NCBI RefSeq assembly: GCF_040958095.1
Contig: NC_091173.1
Location: forward strand, 17,181,241-17,245,240
DNA from: Procambarus clarkii
Lineage: Eukaryota > Arthropoda > Malacostraca > Decapoda > Cambaridae
Direction of reading: 5' to 3'
Length of the DNA stretch: 64,000 nucleotides
Below are positions 33,911-46,039 of this stretch, piece after piece. How positions within the stretch are numbered: position 1 is the stretch's first letter; every line of letters begins with the position of its first letter. The notes under the pieces were generated by a model, which saw only the letters and a list, made by a program, of their open reading frames with translations, was not told where the DNA came from and did not search any database. Position numbers and translations under genes: made by a program.

Positions 33911-36655
33911 CTTCCATCTTGAACCATTATTATCATTATCATTATTATAATTATCAGAGTTTCATTTGCTCATTGGTACAGTATTGCATTTTTCTTGCAG
34001 TTGTGAGGCTATTTTATTGTGTTCTTTAAAGGTAAGGTCTTCTGACATGAGTACTGTGCACCCAAATTTTGTACATTGCTTTTTCATTCTATGGTATGAT
34101 TTCTTAGCCTAGTTTAAAAAAAATGCCTAGTTATACATTTTTTAAATGATGGCAAGATTTTGTTTATGATGTACTGTATAACAAGTTTACATTTTGTTAT
34201 AAATATACAGTATTTCCTTTATGATCTTAGGATCTTTAATGTAGTCACAATTACCCATGGCAACTTATTTCACTGTGCAACAAGACCTGAGATTTCAGCA
34301 GTCATGCACTATACAGTAGTCTGAAAATAACAACAATTATTTTGCTAATTCCTATTGACGAATACTTATACCATTGATTTAATAATTCTATTTACTTTTG
34401 TTTTATATGACCTGCCAGCCTTTTTCGGTTTCTTATGGATAGATACATTGAGGTACTGTACTTGTGTTTTTCTTTGCATTGTCAATTGATCACCTGTTGG
34501 TCACCTAAATGTGGGTAGTTTTCATATGATCCTGTTTTGTATATTTAAATATTTCCTTATTATTGTCTTAATTTATAACCATTTAATTCATATTTTGACA
34601 TGTTTATACTGTATTTTTAAATATTTGAATCAATTTGAAAATACAGTATTTGAACTTGGATATCTAGCAATTTTTGTATTATTATTTTTATCTGTTTCTT
34701 TGCTGTGACGATGAAAATATTTTTGAAATGAATTGAAGATTATATTAAATAAATGTATGCCAGTAAGAGATGTTTGCCATTCCTCTGGTCATCCTTTTCA
34801 TTGTATGTATATTTCGGACTCAATCCGGATAGGCCTGAAACCCAAATATCCTGAAATTTGCCCTTTTTGGGCTATTTATTATCAAATTTACTAGATTAAT
34901 CTATTGGAACTGATACAATAAATAATTGTGCATATTTAGACACTATGTAAATGATGGTTTTGTGTGCCTATAAATAATAATTATGTCCAAAAAATACAAA
35001 TTATTTGTCTACTTACAGTTTTGCAGCAAAGGTTGGTCTTGGTGACACAAAGGCAGCAATATGTACTTATAATATTATGTCATGCCAACTGTTAAATTTG
35101 TGCAGGCACCCTGAACTGGCCTTGAAATCCTCAATGTCTATCTATGGCTAATCCAGTCTCTCAGCTTGAGACTAGCTGTTCACCCAATGCTACAATGCTG
35201 CATAAATCATTGATAAACAGCAACATCTAAATCCTCATGCTAAGAAGGCTTCTGTTTTACTGTCACTCTTTCATCTACAGCTCTTTATTTTATTGACAAA
35301 GTATGTTATTTGCTTTGCTTTTTTTAATGTAAGAAACAGCACTACTACTCTGCCAGATGCTTTCCTCCCACATTTCTCTATTAACTCTGCCTTATTATCC
35401 ATGGTGAGGAAGTTTTTCTGGCCTTTGTCTGATATACCCATACCAATTTTGTTTCAAAATGGTTTCATCTCGCAAATTATAACATATCAGAAGTTAGGCC
35501 AGTGAAACTGCTTGAATAACGAGAGGTCAGACCACACACAAAAGTAAAACCCACTGTCAGCACGTGCCCTAACAGTAGGTCTGGATGCCTCAGAAGGTAC
35601 TGAAGGTACTTACCATTTCTGAGGTACTGTACCTCAGAAAAAAATGTCACAAGCAAACTTGTTTGTGTAATTTATAGTGCAGTACAAATTTAGAAAAACA
35701 TGTACAGTGTAATACTGTACTGTAAATAAATGCACTATTTTGAATAATATTTACAAATACAAAAGCAACATCAATAAACACAATTATTGGAAATAACTTG
35801 ACATGATGAACTTGGATTTCAGTGTGTCCTCATCCAGAATCGATTTTGCTAAAAATTAGAATTTTTGAGAAAAATCCAGTAATACTGTATACTGATTTGG
35901 TCTGTTGTTTAGAGGGATCCACAATATCTGCATTTGGGAGGGTGCACTGTATATATATATTGCTGGAAGCATTCTTTCACATAAACATGTGTTGCTAAAC
36001 ATGATTGAAAGGGTCAGGTCACTTATTCTAGCAGGAATCATCTCTACACTATATTTCTTATGCTCTTTACACCAATTTACAAGGAGAGTTCTCAAATGCA
36101 GTATAACTATATTTATTTAAATATACAGTACAGTACTATTAGGCAATACTGCAAGAATAATAGACCTGGTTTATGATGTTCAGTCCCATGGTGTCTGGAG
36201 ACTACTGTACTGTATTTGTGAATGTCAGAGACAGATGCAAAGTACTGTACTGTATTCCAAAGTTTGGCAGCTCATTTCTCAGGAACTGCCGAGTTTTAAG
36301 ATTTAATATTACAGTACAGTACTGTATAAGACATGATAGAGGGGTATGTCAATATTCTTTAGTGGTATTTTCATATTATTTGATGCCATTTTTTGCTTCT
36401 TGCCATGCATTTGAAGACTCTTGAAATCGAAAACACATGGTTGGCAACTTATTTCTCAGGAACCACCAATGCAAAGTCTGATTCAGTATTAATATGGAAG
36501 GTAGCATAGAATGTTTGGCATGAGGCTGTAGCATTTTCAATTTTCTTGAAGAAAGAGTACTGTACTTGGCACTGGTGTTTTGAGACCAGGAATGGGGTTA
36601 ATTTCATAACTGATTGATGGATACCTTTCAATTCCTGTGGTTGGTGAGGCAGTCT
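33911..36655. other. AT-rich, CpG-poor, no gene recognised
   Basis: Rich in TACAGTA/TACTGTA words (for example near 35705, 36120 and 36300). Two similar phrases, GGCAGCTCATTTCTCAGGAA at 36267 and GGCAACTTATTTCTCAGGAA at 36443, suggest a small local duplication. A hairpin TTCTGAGGTA / TACCTCAGAA lies near 35618-35640. Confidence 0.5.
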
Positions 36656-36659
36656 GTAC

Positions 36660-36890
36660 ATAGGCTGTTTTGAGGTCCCCCCGCCCCCCCCCCCCTATGT
36701 TGAACTACTGACTTTCCAGGCTGCAACCCACAGCAGTTACCTAACTACCATGTATCTATTTACTGCTTGATAAACAAAGACATCAGACGAAAAAAAAATT
36801 TGTCCAACCATTTGCCCCGCCTAGGGATTGAACATGGGAGCCTCAATTGAGTCATGAAATACAGTATACTGTACTATGCTACAGGACCTA
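36660..36890 (-). mobile_element. tRNA-like SINE (type B), decayed
   Basis: Plus strand: a CCCCCCGCCCCCCC run, GTTGAACTACTGACTTTCCA, TATCTATTTACTGCTTGATA, ACCATTTGCCCCGCC and AGGGATTGAACATGGGAGCC (antisense B box). The order matches 27590-27810 and 61490-61690. Confidence 0.7.
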
Positions 36891-37970
36891 TAATGCATCC
36901 TTTTAGGTGTCTAGCCTAGTGTCATCCTGTAATTTAAGGATCACGCAGTTGCATGAAAACAAGAGAACAAATTTAATTAAATATTACCCTTAAAATTTAA
37001 CCATGAAAAAAATATATTCTTAAGATATCTGTAAATTCAGTCATGGAAATATTCATTAAACACTTTTCCTAATTTACTTGTGTATAAAGCTGCCTCAACT
37101 TGGTTAACATTTTGAATTCAAAGTAATGTAAATCAAAACTTCATAAATTACCAATAAATTCTGTGAAATAATGAATAAAAAAAAATTTAAGGTATTACTG
37201 TATTTACAGTACGTACATATTTGAGTTTGTAGCCACTTACCTATTATCAGTTATGGAATCCTCATCAAAACAAAGGAATTACTAACAACTTCATGATCAG
37301 AGAGCTTGCAAAAAATATGCAAAATTACAGCCCATGAACTTCAGTGTTACTAAGTTTTGTTTTTATTTTTATATATGATAATACTGTACTTATCCTGATG
37401 AGTAATCACCTATTACTCTTAAGTGTTTATAAATCTTATACAAAATTTAAGTCGGTCAACAATATACAAAATAGTAGTTAACTTTAAGCTTGTAAGGTTA
37501 TTTTTACTCAAAGCATTTACAAGAACAAATACTATTGTAATGGCAAATAGATGCCCATTTCAGCTACAAACATTATCAACACATCCAATTTGACTGCCTA
37601 CAGGAAGACCTTCACCTTGTGACTGTGTAATCTTTCATATAGAATAGGGTAGAAGCACATTGCTGTGTATACCTAAGTTGTTAATAAAAAAATAAAAGTG
37701 CCTAATTATAAAATATTTATGATCTGGATTGATAAAAAATGACAACTTATAAAACATGATTACTTTAAACTAATTAATTTTAAATTACAGTACTGTATCT
37801 CTATCCACTCTAATAATTTCATCTTAATAGCAAAGTTGCCAGTACAGTTCTGAGTTATACACCTAAAAACCTTAAGTCATGTTATATCCCACCTAACTTT
37901 TAGCAAACTCCCCCCACCTACCACTACTTATTTACTTAAGTTGTGAAAGCACATACGTGATTAGGTGCTA
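36891..37970. other. AT-rich, no gene recognised
   Basis: CpG-poor AT-rich sequence ending in a C-rich stretch (37998-38120). No coding or transposon motif seen. Confidence 0.5.
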
Positions 37971-38135
37971 CAATCTTGCAAAGCCCTAAATCATACCCCC
38001 CCCCCCCCCTCCCACATACCCATAAGTGTAATTCACACCCCGCCCTCATATCCCAAGGCCGTACGCCTCCCCCCGTCCCTACCTAAACATCCCAAACAAT
38101 CAATTTCCTCCCCCCTCCCCCTATCCAACTACTTG

Positions 38136-38300
38136 GGCTGGACGGTAGAGCGACGGTCTCACTTCATGCAGGTCGGCGTTCAATCCCCGACCGTCCAAGT
38201 GGTTGAGCACCATTCCTTCCCCCCGTCCCATCCCAAATCCTTATCCTGACCCTTTCCCAGCGCTATATAGTCGTAATGGCTTGGCGCTTTCTCCTCAACG
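38136..38300 (+). mobile_element. tRNA-like SINE (type C)
   Basis: Head GGACGGTAGAGCGACGGTCT (A-box-like GGTAGAGCG) and GCGTTCAATCCCCGACCGTC (B box, with the acceptor-like arms GGACGGT / ACCGTCC pairing). Tail TATAGTCGTAATGGCTTGGC followed by pyrimidines. Its CpG sites are still intact, so it is younger than the relic at 26335. Confidence 0.82.
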
Positions 38301-38437
38301 TTCTCTTCCTCTTCCCTCCCCCCCGCCTCCCCCTTCTACACCTCCAGGTTTTTGAACTTTGAATTACCATTCTCTTGTTATTTCTTTAACCCTAACTCAA
38401 ATATAGGTTATTTGTATCCAATCCAATCGTGGGTGGC

Positions 38438-38470
38438 CATTATCCATTAGCAAAATGCTAATGGATAATG
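38438..38470. repeat. Perfect hairpin, 15-bp arms, 3-base loop
   Basis: CATTATCCATTAGCA at 38438-38452, loop AAA, exact reverse complement at 38456-38470. Confidence 0.96.
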
Positions 38471-39009
38471 ATGTAAATGAGGTCACTTAATAAATGATGC
38501 GAACTTAAAAGGAAATAAAACTTGTAAATACAGTGACAGGCGGCGGGAACTGGTTGTGGTCCCTGTACCCAGTAGTCGTGATATCTCGGCGTTTACTCTT
38601 TAATTAAACCCTACACTAGCTCATTGTATTCTATCCTATCTAAACCTACCGAAAATAACTAAGTTTTTATATACAAGTGTGCGAGGCGCGTGACTGAAGT
38701 ACGCCCATACCTGTGTTGATAGTTAAGGTCAATCAATAAATTAACTTGTTGTTACATACATATATATATTTTATTTTATTTTGTATATTTCTGAACATTT
38801 GAATTTAAATTTTGAAGCTACTAGTCTTGTGTTTCTTGTAACAAAAGATTATTACTAATGTAATAATTAGCATGGCAAATAATTTTGCCCGATACGCTAT
38901 GCGTATTTAGTGGCTTTAGGTATTGTATGTACTAGCTCTATCTATAAATCCAACATTATGTTTATAAATCAACTAAATATGTACTTTTTCTGAATGTATT
39001 TATTTATAT

Positions 39010-39760
39010 TTAATGTTGGCGACTCCGGAAGTGTCTTATGTCAGTTGCCGCCAACTGTGACCTTGAACTTGCCGGCGGCGCCAATTTCCTCTCTCTTAAT
39101 TATACAATAGTATGCAAACTCTTTAAATGCTCGCTAACATTTCATGATATACCCGTAAATATACCATACGCGCCATACACATCCTCGACAGCAGACCACA
39201 AGCAGTCAGCGTTCATGGGAATTCGCGTAAAATCGTTAAGTGCGCAGCGTATATCTCTCTCTCACGTCGTCATCGAATGGCGGCGCCGCTGTGCAGACGA
39301 CGCTCGAAACTTGCAGGTAAACGGAAGCTCCTCACTCACACACTCCACACGCCACTTACATCAACTCCTCTACCAACTTTATTCACATTATAACGGGATA
39401 TCATCAACGATAACGGAATTAGGATGCAGGTATAGGACTCACGGGTACAATGGCGCCCGATCACACAGGGGGGAAGGAATCCGGTTGAGGGGGGTGAACA
39501 AAAATGAGGATATCAGGTTAATGTGAGAAATAATGGAGGAGATAAGGATGGTAACGTACCTCGGGGTTGTTCGGGGAAGGGTTGGGAAGGTGAAGGGTAC
39601 CAAGAAGTCTGCGGGTACGAGGATGGAAGCGGATAATTACGAGGATTCGGTGACGAAAGGTTCAGGGGAAGGAAGGCTGGGAGCGCTGTGGTGTCACGGG
39701 CAGACGACACTCTCCGTATCACTCCGCGCCCCTCGACTTGGCACACGCTCTTCCTATATA
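39010..39760. promoter_or_regulatory. CpG-dense patch, possible promoter or first-exon region
   Basis: In contrast to the CpG-poor sequence to the left, this 750-bp segment is full of CpG (GCCGGCGGCGCC near 39070, GGCGGCGCCGC near 39280, ACTCCGCGCCCCTCGAC near 39720). On the plus strand an ATG at 39277 opens MAAPLCRRRSKLA and meets a donor-like CAGGTAAAC at 39314-39322. The 162-codon plus frame at 39038-39526 and the 77-codon minus frame at 39513-39746 show no known motifs. A TATATAA lies at about 39756. The direction of any transcript is unclear. Confidence 0.35.
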
Positions 39761-40905
39761 ATATTTTCGAAATTTTTATTAGATACTAACAATAACATGG
39801 TTTGAAATATCCAATTAATTATAATTCACATAATACAAAAACACGATGCAAGCTAAATAATATCAAATAATATTAAATTGAACTTGGAACTACGTCCATT
39901 CGCGGTTTAGCGACACAGCTGTGATCAGTTAGGCGGTCAATGTTAAAGCAATTCCACACAAAAGTCAAAATTCAATTGATTTGGTTTGCGTTACTATCAA
40001 TACATATTAATAATATTGTGCTCGCGTTGACAGTTACACGGATTATACACCTTTAACCTTTTATTATACTTTAAATGAACAAACATAGTATTTTAAATTT
40101 CTTTAATTCTTATGACAACACATAATTATTATTAGTTATTATTACTAAGGTCATTATCAGAATAGCACCAGGGATATGTCCACCATGACGTGTCCCCCAT
40201 CTTGTCGGTATATATATAATATTATTATATGCACAGTTTTAGTCCTCGCCTATGTTCAGGGCTAAAGTATACTTAAAATTACTGTCTGGTCAATAATTAA
40301 GCAATTTTGGTGCCTTAATAACTCTTCAGAGGTTAATAGGCTTTAATCCAAAAAAACCTCACCCAATAGTTCACCCGCTATGATTATATAAGGTAATGGC
40401 TTCAAAATTTAGAATAATTTATAGAAATATTATATTAATAAAATCCACACTTTACGACATCAGCTGGTTATTTAATAAATTAATACTCGTATTTATATAT
40501 AAACATATATATTTTGGTTCCCCAAAAATATATATTGTGCAATATATACATGGACGCGTTTTATCAGTACGAGAGCCAGAAATTAAGATCTGAAAGAAGT
40601 GAAAAATTTAATTAGGGAACATGAAACTGAAAGGTCTAGTGACTTTAAAAAAGAAAATTCCGAGGTTGTGAATAGCTTGTCTTTCACGTAATCCGGGACG
40701 CCCATTGAGGAGCGCTCTGGCTGGCCAGGGACCCAGGCATTTTTTTTTTTTTTAGTCTCGTTTCATATATGTACATTTCACGGAGTCAAGTATTCAAGAG
40801 CAAAGCATTTCAAGTCATTAAACTTTGCTAAGTTAACAAGTGCAGTCAGTCGATACTTAACCGTGTATTCGGATAACCTTCTAGTATGTATTTATATTAC
40901 CCTTC
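39761..40905. other. AT-rich, no gene recognised
   Basis: AT-rich sequence with a T run (40740-40754). No recognised motif. Confidence 0.5.
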
Positions 40906-40908
40906 TAG

Positions 40909-41066
<158 letters not shown>

Positions 41067-41092
41067 ATGTGTGCGTGTGTGCTTCATTCACT

Positions 41093-41165
41093 TAGGCACT
41101 AGGAGACTCGAACCGTCGACCCCACAGCGTGAGGCGGAAACTCTACCACTTATTACAGCATGTTT
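41093..41165 (-). mobile_element. tRNA-like sequence, probably a SINE head
   Basis: Minus strand: AAGTGGTAGAGTTTCCGCCT (A-box-like), then GACGGTTCGAGTCTCCTAG (B box). The acceptor ends do not pair convincingly, and a GT/TA-rich tail follows on the same strand, so a SINE or pseudo-tRNA is more likely than a functional tRNA. Confidence 0.5.
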
Positions 41166-41485
41166 CTCAGTTGTGCGCATCACCTTTCATGATTACATTA
41201 TTACGCGGGGGGGATTGTATATCATAAACATTTGACAGTCAAAGGAGCAATCCACCCAGCATTTTCTCTTCTGTCTTATCTTTGTGACTGCCATAGAACT
41301 CTATCAGGTTCGCCAGACATGACCTACTCCCATCTACGCTCGTGCTGTCTGTTGGGAGCAAATTTTATTTTCTCCAAATTTTCCACGATTTTATTGTTCA
41401 TTAATTATTTTATTACTTTCTAGGGAATGCACGTCAGTGGCGTTAGTTTGCAGTTTTGTGCCTTCTGCCCATATCCGTTCTTGAA

Positions 41486-41591
41486 TTGTGGCTTGTTAAG
41501 CATGAAACCGTTGCTCCTTGTTTATGTTATATCTGAATTATTTTCCAAAGGTAACACAACAAGGAGCAACGGTTTCAAGCTCAAGCCACAA
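41486..41591. repeat. Inverted duplication at the 5' edge of a LINE fragment
   Basis: Arms 41486-41530 and 41551-41591 are near reverse complements around the shared core GAAACCGTTGCTCCTTGTT, with one small indel. The right arm is LINE coding sequence; the left arm is an inverted copy of it. Confidence 0.88.
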
Positions 41592-41890
41592 TATAGAACT
41601 GAGAACAGAAGATTCTTTTTCACCCTCAGTGTTATTAACCCATGGAACCGCTTACCCGCCGAAGCTGTAAATGTCGAAACTCTGTTAAATTTTAAGGTAC
41701 AGCTGGGAAAGAGCATCAAGGCAAATGGAGGGGGACCTTCGACAAACCACCGGCTTCCTGTCTCGGGTAAATTCAGGAATGTAAACATAACATTAACTAT
41801 TCGGTTACAAAGTATCCTTATTCCCTCTTTCATCAGAAAAAAACTATATCTCGTCTGGTCCTTCCCGATGTCCAGTCTCATTAGGTGATT
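41546..41890 (+). pseudogene. LINE C-terminal fragment (third CR1/Jockey-type lineage)
   Basis: The plus frame reads NTTRSNGFKLKPQYRTENRR, FFFTLSVINPWNRLPAEAVN and VETLLNFKVQLGKSI. This is the G-x-K-L ... WN-x-LP ... F-K-x-L pattern of the extreme C-terminus of non-LTR retrotransposon polyproteins. The frame stays open to 41888, but the protein-like part ends near 41720. The RT and endonuclease are missing. Confidence 0.78.
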
Positions 41891-42885
41891 CTTTACATAT
41901 TCCGTTTCTAGGATAATTGTCTTTGGTTCTCTTTAATGCCGCCCTACTTCACTCAGCAGTACTTTGCTGCGGGTAATTTTCAAACTATAATTATTCTCTC
42001 CTTGGCCTTCTTGTGTCGTCTGTTGAACAATTGGTTAACTTTGCTCTTCTTGCCTTCCTTTTTTTCTGAATAATATACACTTTTCGTGGCTTGTATGTGT
42101 GTGTAATGTAGAGATGTTTAAAATAATGAAACTGCTATTATATTTAATACGTTCATCACAAATAATATTTATACTTTTGTTGACCAAAAGTATATCGGAC
42201 TACTTACCGGAAAATCTTTTCTCTTCCTTTACAGTTTCTTTTACCGGGTTAAAAATAAATGTGATCCCAGTCATCATCATAGTGGATATATTTGAAATCC
42301 TATTATCAAGAAAAATAGTGTTTAATAGTTTATATTATGAACGTTATTATTATTTAGATTATTTCCCACCGAATCTGTCCTTTGGAAAGATTGACTAAAT
42401 TTCCAAATCTGTCGTGTAACCAGTTCATTCCTCGTGAGAGGAATTCTAGAATGCACACTAGAATATTTGCCTCTATATTGCTTCTATTATTTAATGAATA
42501 AATAAATAAAAAAAATTCTGCAAGTACTTTAGTTCATGGCTAGCCTGCTTTTAAATTTGTGAGTTTTAAAATGTCAGTGAAGCAGTAATTACGATTTACT
42601 GGTTGGTTGCAAAGTGTGGCGGGAGAATGTTAACTGGTAGCCTCGCTGTTCGTCAGCTCGAGAGAGGAGTTTTTCTTCCACTGACAGAGGATGGATCACA
42701 GTGAAATTCCTGACATTTTTGTTCGCGATTGATTAGGCGCATCATGATTGACTTTTTTGGCGAGTAGGAGAATACTGATTGGTCCATCATTGGTCGACTG
42801 CCTCTCACATGATTAAATGCTGGCCTCTTAAACGATTAAATGAAAATTTACTGATTGGCTTAATTTATGTTGTGATTAATTAGAC
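41891..42885. other. No gene recognised
   Basis: AT-rich. The 99-codon plus frame at 42099-42398 is AT-driven and hydrophobic with no recognised motif. Around 42720-42850 TGATTGG/GATTGACT phrases recur loosely. Confidence 0.45.
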
Positions 42886-42887
42886 AA

Positions 42888-43032
<145 letters not shown>

Positions 43033-43211
43033 TAATTTGAGTACCCACCAATTTCATCACATATTTAAGAATTTATTTTATATTCATATAGGAATGTAAA
43101 TTCCTTCTATTTAGATGCTATTTAGAACAGGTTAATCTAATTTTCTGAATCAACATTAGATCTTGTCATAATAACACAGAAATCACAATAGCGTATGCAT
43201 CAAATGAACAG

Positions 43212-43253
43212 ACAAGGGTCGTGACGAGGTTCGAACCCTCGTCACGGCCCTTG
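43212..43253. repeat. 18-bp-arm palindrome with TTCGAA centre
   Basis: ACAAGGGTCGTGACGAGG, centre TTCGAA, then CCTCGTCACGGCCCTTGT, with one mismatch. GGTTCGAACC at the centre resembles a polymerase III B box on both strands. Confidence 0.92.
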
Positions 43254-43324
43254 TGGATTTGTTCACTTGTCATAATAAGTTTGATAAATACGTAATCAAT
43301 TTTAAACAAAAGTTTAAAAGATAT

Positions 43325-43505
43325 GACGTTGTGCTCAAGTTATGCCTCTTTATGCTGTATTTGTACCTCTTATCTTGAGCTCAAGATATGTCTCTTACCT
43401 TCAGCTCAAGTTATGCCTCTGTTTTACCTTGTGCTGAAGTTAGGCGGCATATCTTATTGTGAAGTAGTTTCACACCTTGTGTTGAAGTTATACTTCAAGC
43501 TTTGT
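43325..43505. repeat. 25-bp minisatellite, decayed, inverted relative to 45905-46035
   Basis: TTGTGCTCAAGTTATGCCTC, CTTCAGCTCAAGTTATGCCT and TTGTGCTGAAGTTAGGC recur with irregular spacing. The reverse complement of the unit at 45905 (GTGCTGAAGTTATGCCTCAT) is the same sequence. Confidence 0.8.
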
Positions 43506-43599
43506 ACTGATAGTTGATGACTGTTATATCCTTAAATGCCTTTTTTTAATAAGTTTTACTTATCTGAGTCACCACAATATCACAGATGGATACACTTAG

Positions 43600-44010
43600 A
43601 AAGACAAACGTAATAACATGCAAGTAAAATAACAATAATTAACACATAGCCATAGTATTATACCACAATAACACACAAACATAATAACACAACCATAATG
43701 ACAAAACCATTATGAGACAACCATTATGACAGCTTTAATAACTATAATGACATCCATACAACTATAATAATACCAATAACACAACCATACTAATAACACT
43801 AACACAACCATATTAGTATATGATAAGGCAGCCATAATCACATAAACAAAATAACACCTAACTATAATAACAAAACCATATAACAGATGACCTAAACAAC
43901 ATAACCATTACAAGTTAACCATAGCAATAATAACAGCAAATCACAATAACACAGATTGCCTCATTATCACCCAAATGATAACACAGGCAATTATAATGAC
44001 ATAAATAGCC
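43600..44010. repeat. Degenerate ATAATAACACAACCAT repeat
   Basis: AACACAACCATA, ATAACAAAACCATA and ATAATGACA words recur at about 15-20 bp over 400 bp. It is an old, irregular A/C-rich tandem region. Confidence 0.75.
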
Positions 44011-44019
44011 ACATTACAT

Positions 44020-45900
44020 ATATCGCCATAACAATTAGCTAATTTCCAAAATGAAACAGTTATCTATAATAGGCTATAAGCCCCTATATGGCCGTAATGA
44101 GTTAGTCACTGTAACCTAATCTCCCACTGGTTTAGCATCCAACACTCCCTAACACCTAACACTGGTTCAGCCTGTAACCAATTACGCCGTAATGGTTTCG
44201 ACAGGTAACGACCAATCACATAGCTCATGACGCGAGGGCAATTCAAGGACCTGATAAACGTTATTAGTCGATGGCTAATGAGGCTGAACGGGCAAGATCG
44301 AATGATAGTTATATATACGCATTGTTTCCGCAGTGACGCAATGTCGATATATATCTATACACACACACACACACACACATAATATATATATATGTATATA
44401 TATTTATGATAAAAAGGTGTCAGAGGTATCTCTGTACAAAGCAATCATCTTGCCGTATTAAAGAGGGATGAAAGTGATACAGACAGGATGGGATTAGGAG
44501 CAGACAGATTAATTAGGGTTGAAAAGAAATTAGCGGATATTTCACTGAAAATGAGTCAATAATTACCGTAACCAATTTAGAGTGAGAAAGTGATTATCGT
44601 ATTTCTGCGAAGTGTAATTAACACATAGGTTGCAACAGCCTAGTTATCGATATAACGTTATATTTTATCAAGTAAATTACAACTGTTATATATATTAAAC
44701 AACCGATTAATTTATTCATTATTTCAACATCAGTTTTTATTAATTTACTTGTCATGAAACAACGAATCGTTTATTATCGTACTTAATTTCAGTGCTTATT
44801 TCGCTTAATATTAATTTAAAACCTGTAAATATTGCCCAACCAAACTGAAGTTGAGAGCGTCAACCTGAACATGACGCCCCGTTAAGGTATTTATATATCA
44901 TTACTGCTCACGTTATGGGGCTCATCTCTAAATATCAACGCCAGACCAATTATGGAATCTGGCATTTCATTTTGTTTTTGTACAGACGGGTTAACTTGCC
45001 AAACAATAAAAGCCTGGCTGGCTGTTATATAAAATGCCGACCTTTTGTTTTTTTACTCCAATAATCTGAGACTGAGTTTATTAATAACATAATACTAGCT
45101 TCCATAATATTTATATTATGTCATCAGACATTATGTTGTCTTCAGGAGTTAGACACATTCGTGCATAATGAGAGTGATACTAATTTATGATTAGAACAAA
45201 AATTACAATATTACTTCTGCTACTACTAATAGTAATAACAATAATATAATAATAAAAGGAGTAAATTATTAACACTAATTATAATTATTAGGCTACTATT
45301 GTTGTTACCTATAATGAAAGTGTTGTATTATTGGTGTTATTTAAATAATTAATATTTTGCATGTCATTGTTACGAAAACAAAATTTCATTTTGGTTACTG
45401 TTCTCTACAGCATTATTGAAATAACTTTTGTAAATCCCAGTAAGCACTCTCATTTTTCACTCCCGGATACATTTAGGAAGCGTAGTGAATGAACAACTGC
45501 CATCATCCGGTCTATTATGATAATGTGATATCAGGATGAAAAAAACACAGTCATTTGACGGTCCATTATTCAGGCAAGCAGGGAAGGGATGAATTTGTCA
45601 AACCTGCAGTAGTGGTGTTGGGTATTTTTCATATCAGCAACGCAAGTAGCCTATTGAGGCGAGGTGAATAACCAAGCCCTGTGAAAATACATGCTCTCGG
45701 TGGAGTTTAATTTGTGTATGTTTCAGGATTCTGTAATAGGGGGGTTAGTGGGTGTAGGAATACATCATACTGTAATAAGACGATCTCGTTATAAGAGACA
45801 TAAAGACACATTATAAGTTCTGTACCTACAGTTAGCGTGCCTGGGTTAAAAAAAAATAATCTATGTGAAGATTTTCTTTTATTAACAAGCTTAGCTACAC
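44020..45900. other. AT-rich, no gene recognised
   Basis: Contains a small (CA)n run at 44359-44379 flanked by TA-rich sequence, and a (AATAAT)-rich stretch near 45230-45260. Nothing else recognised. Confidence 0.5.
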
Positions 45901-45904
45901 ACAT

Positions 45905-46035
45905 ATGCTTCAGTATAAAGTATGAGGCAAAACCCTTCAGCACAAGGTATGAGGCATAATTGCAATACAAGGTATGAGGCATAACTGCAGCACAAGGTAT
46001 GAGGCATAACTTCAGTACGAGGTATGAGGCATAAC
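45905..46035. repeat. 25-bp minisatellite, about 5 copies
   Basis: The unit is CAGTACAAGGTATGAGGCATAACTT with small changes. The same unit occurs in the opposite orientation about 2.4 kb to the left (43325-43505). Confidence 0.92.
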
Positions 46036-46039
46036 CTTC

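Noticed and set aside
43212..43253. tRNA or SINE B box at GGTTCGAACC
   Set aside because: The word lies at the centre of a palindrome, which explains the match on both strands; no A box is seen nearby.
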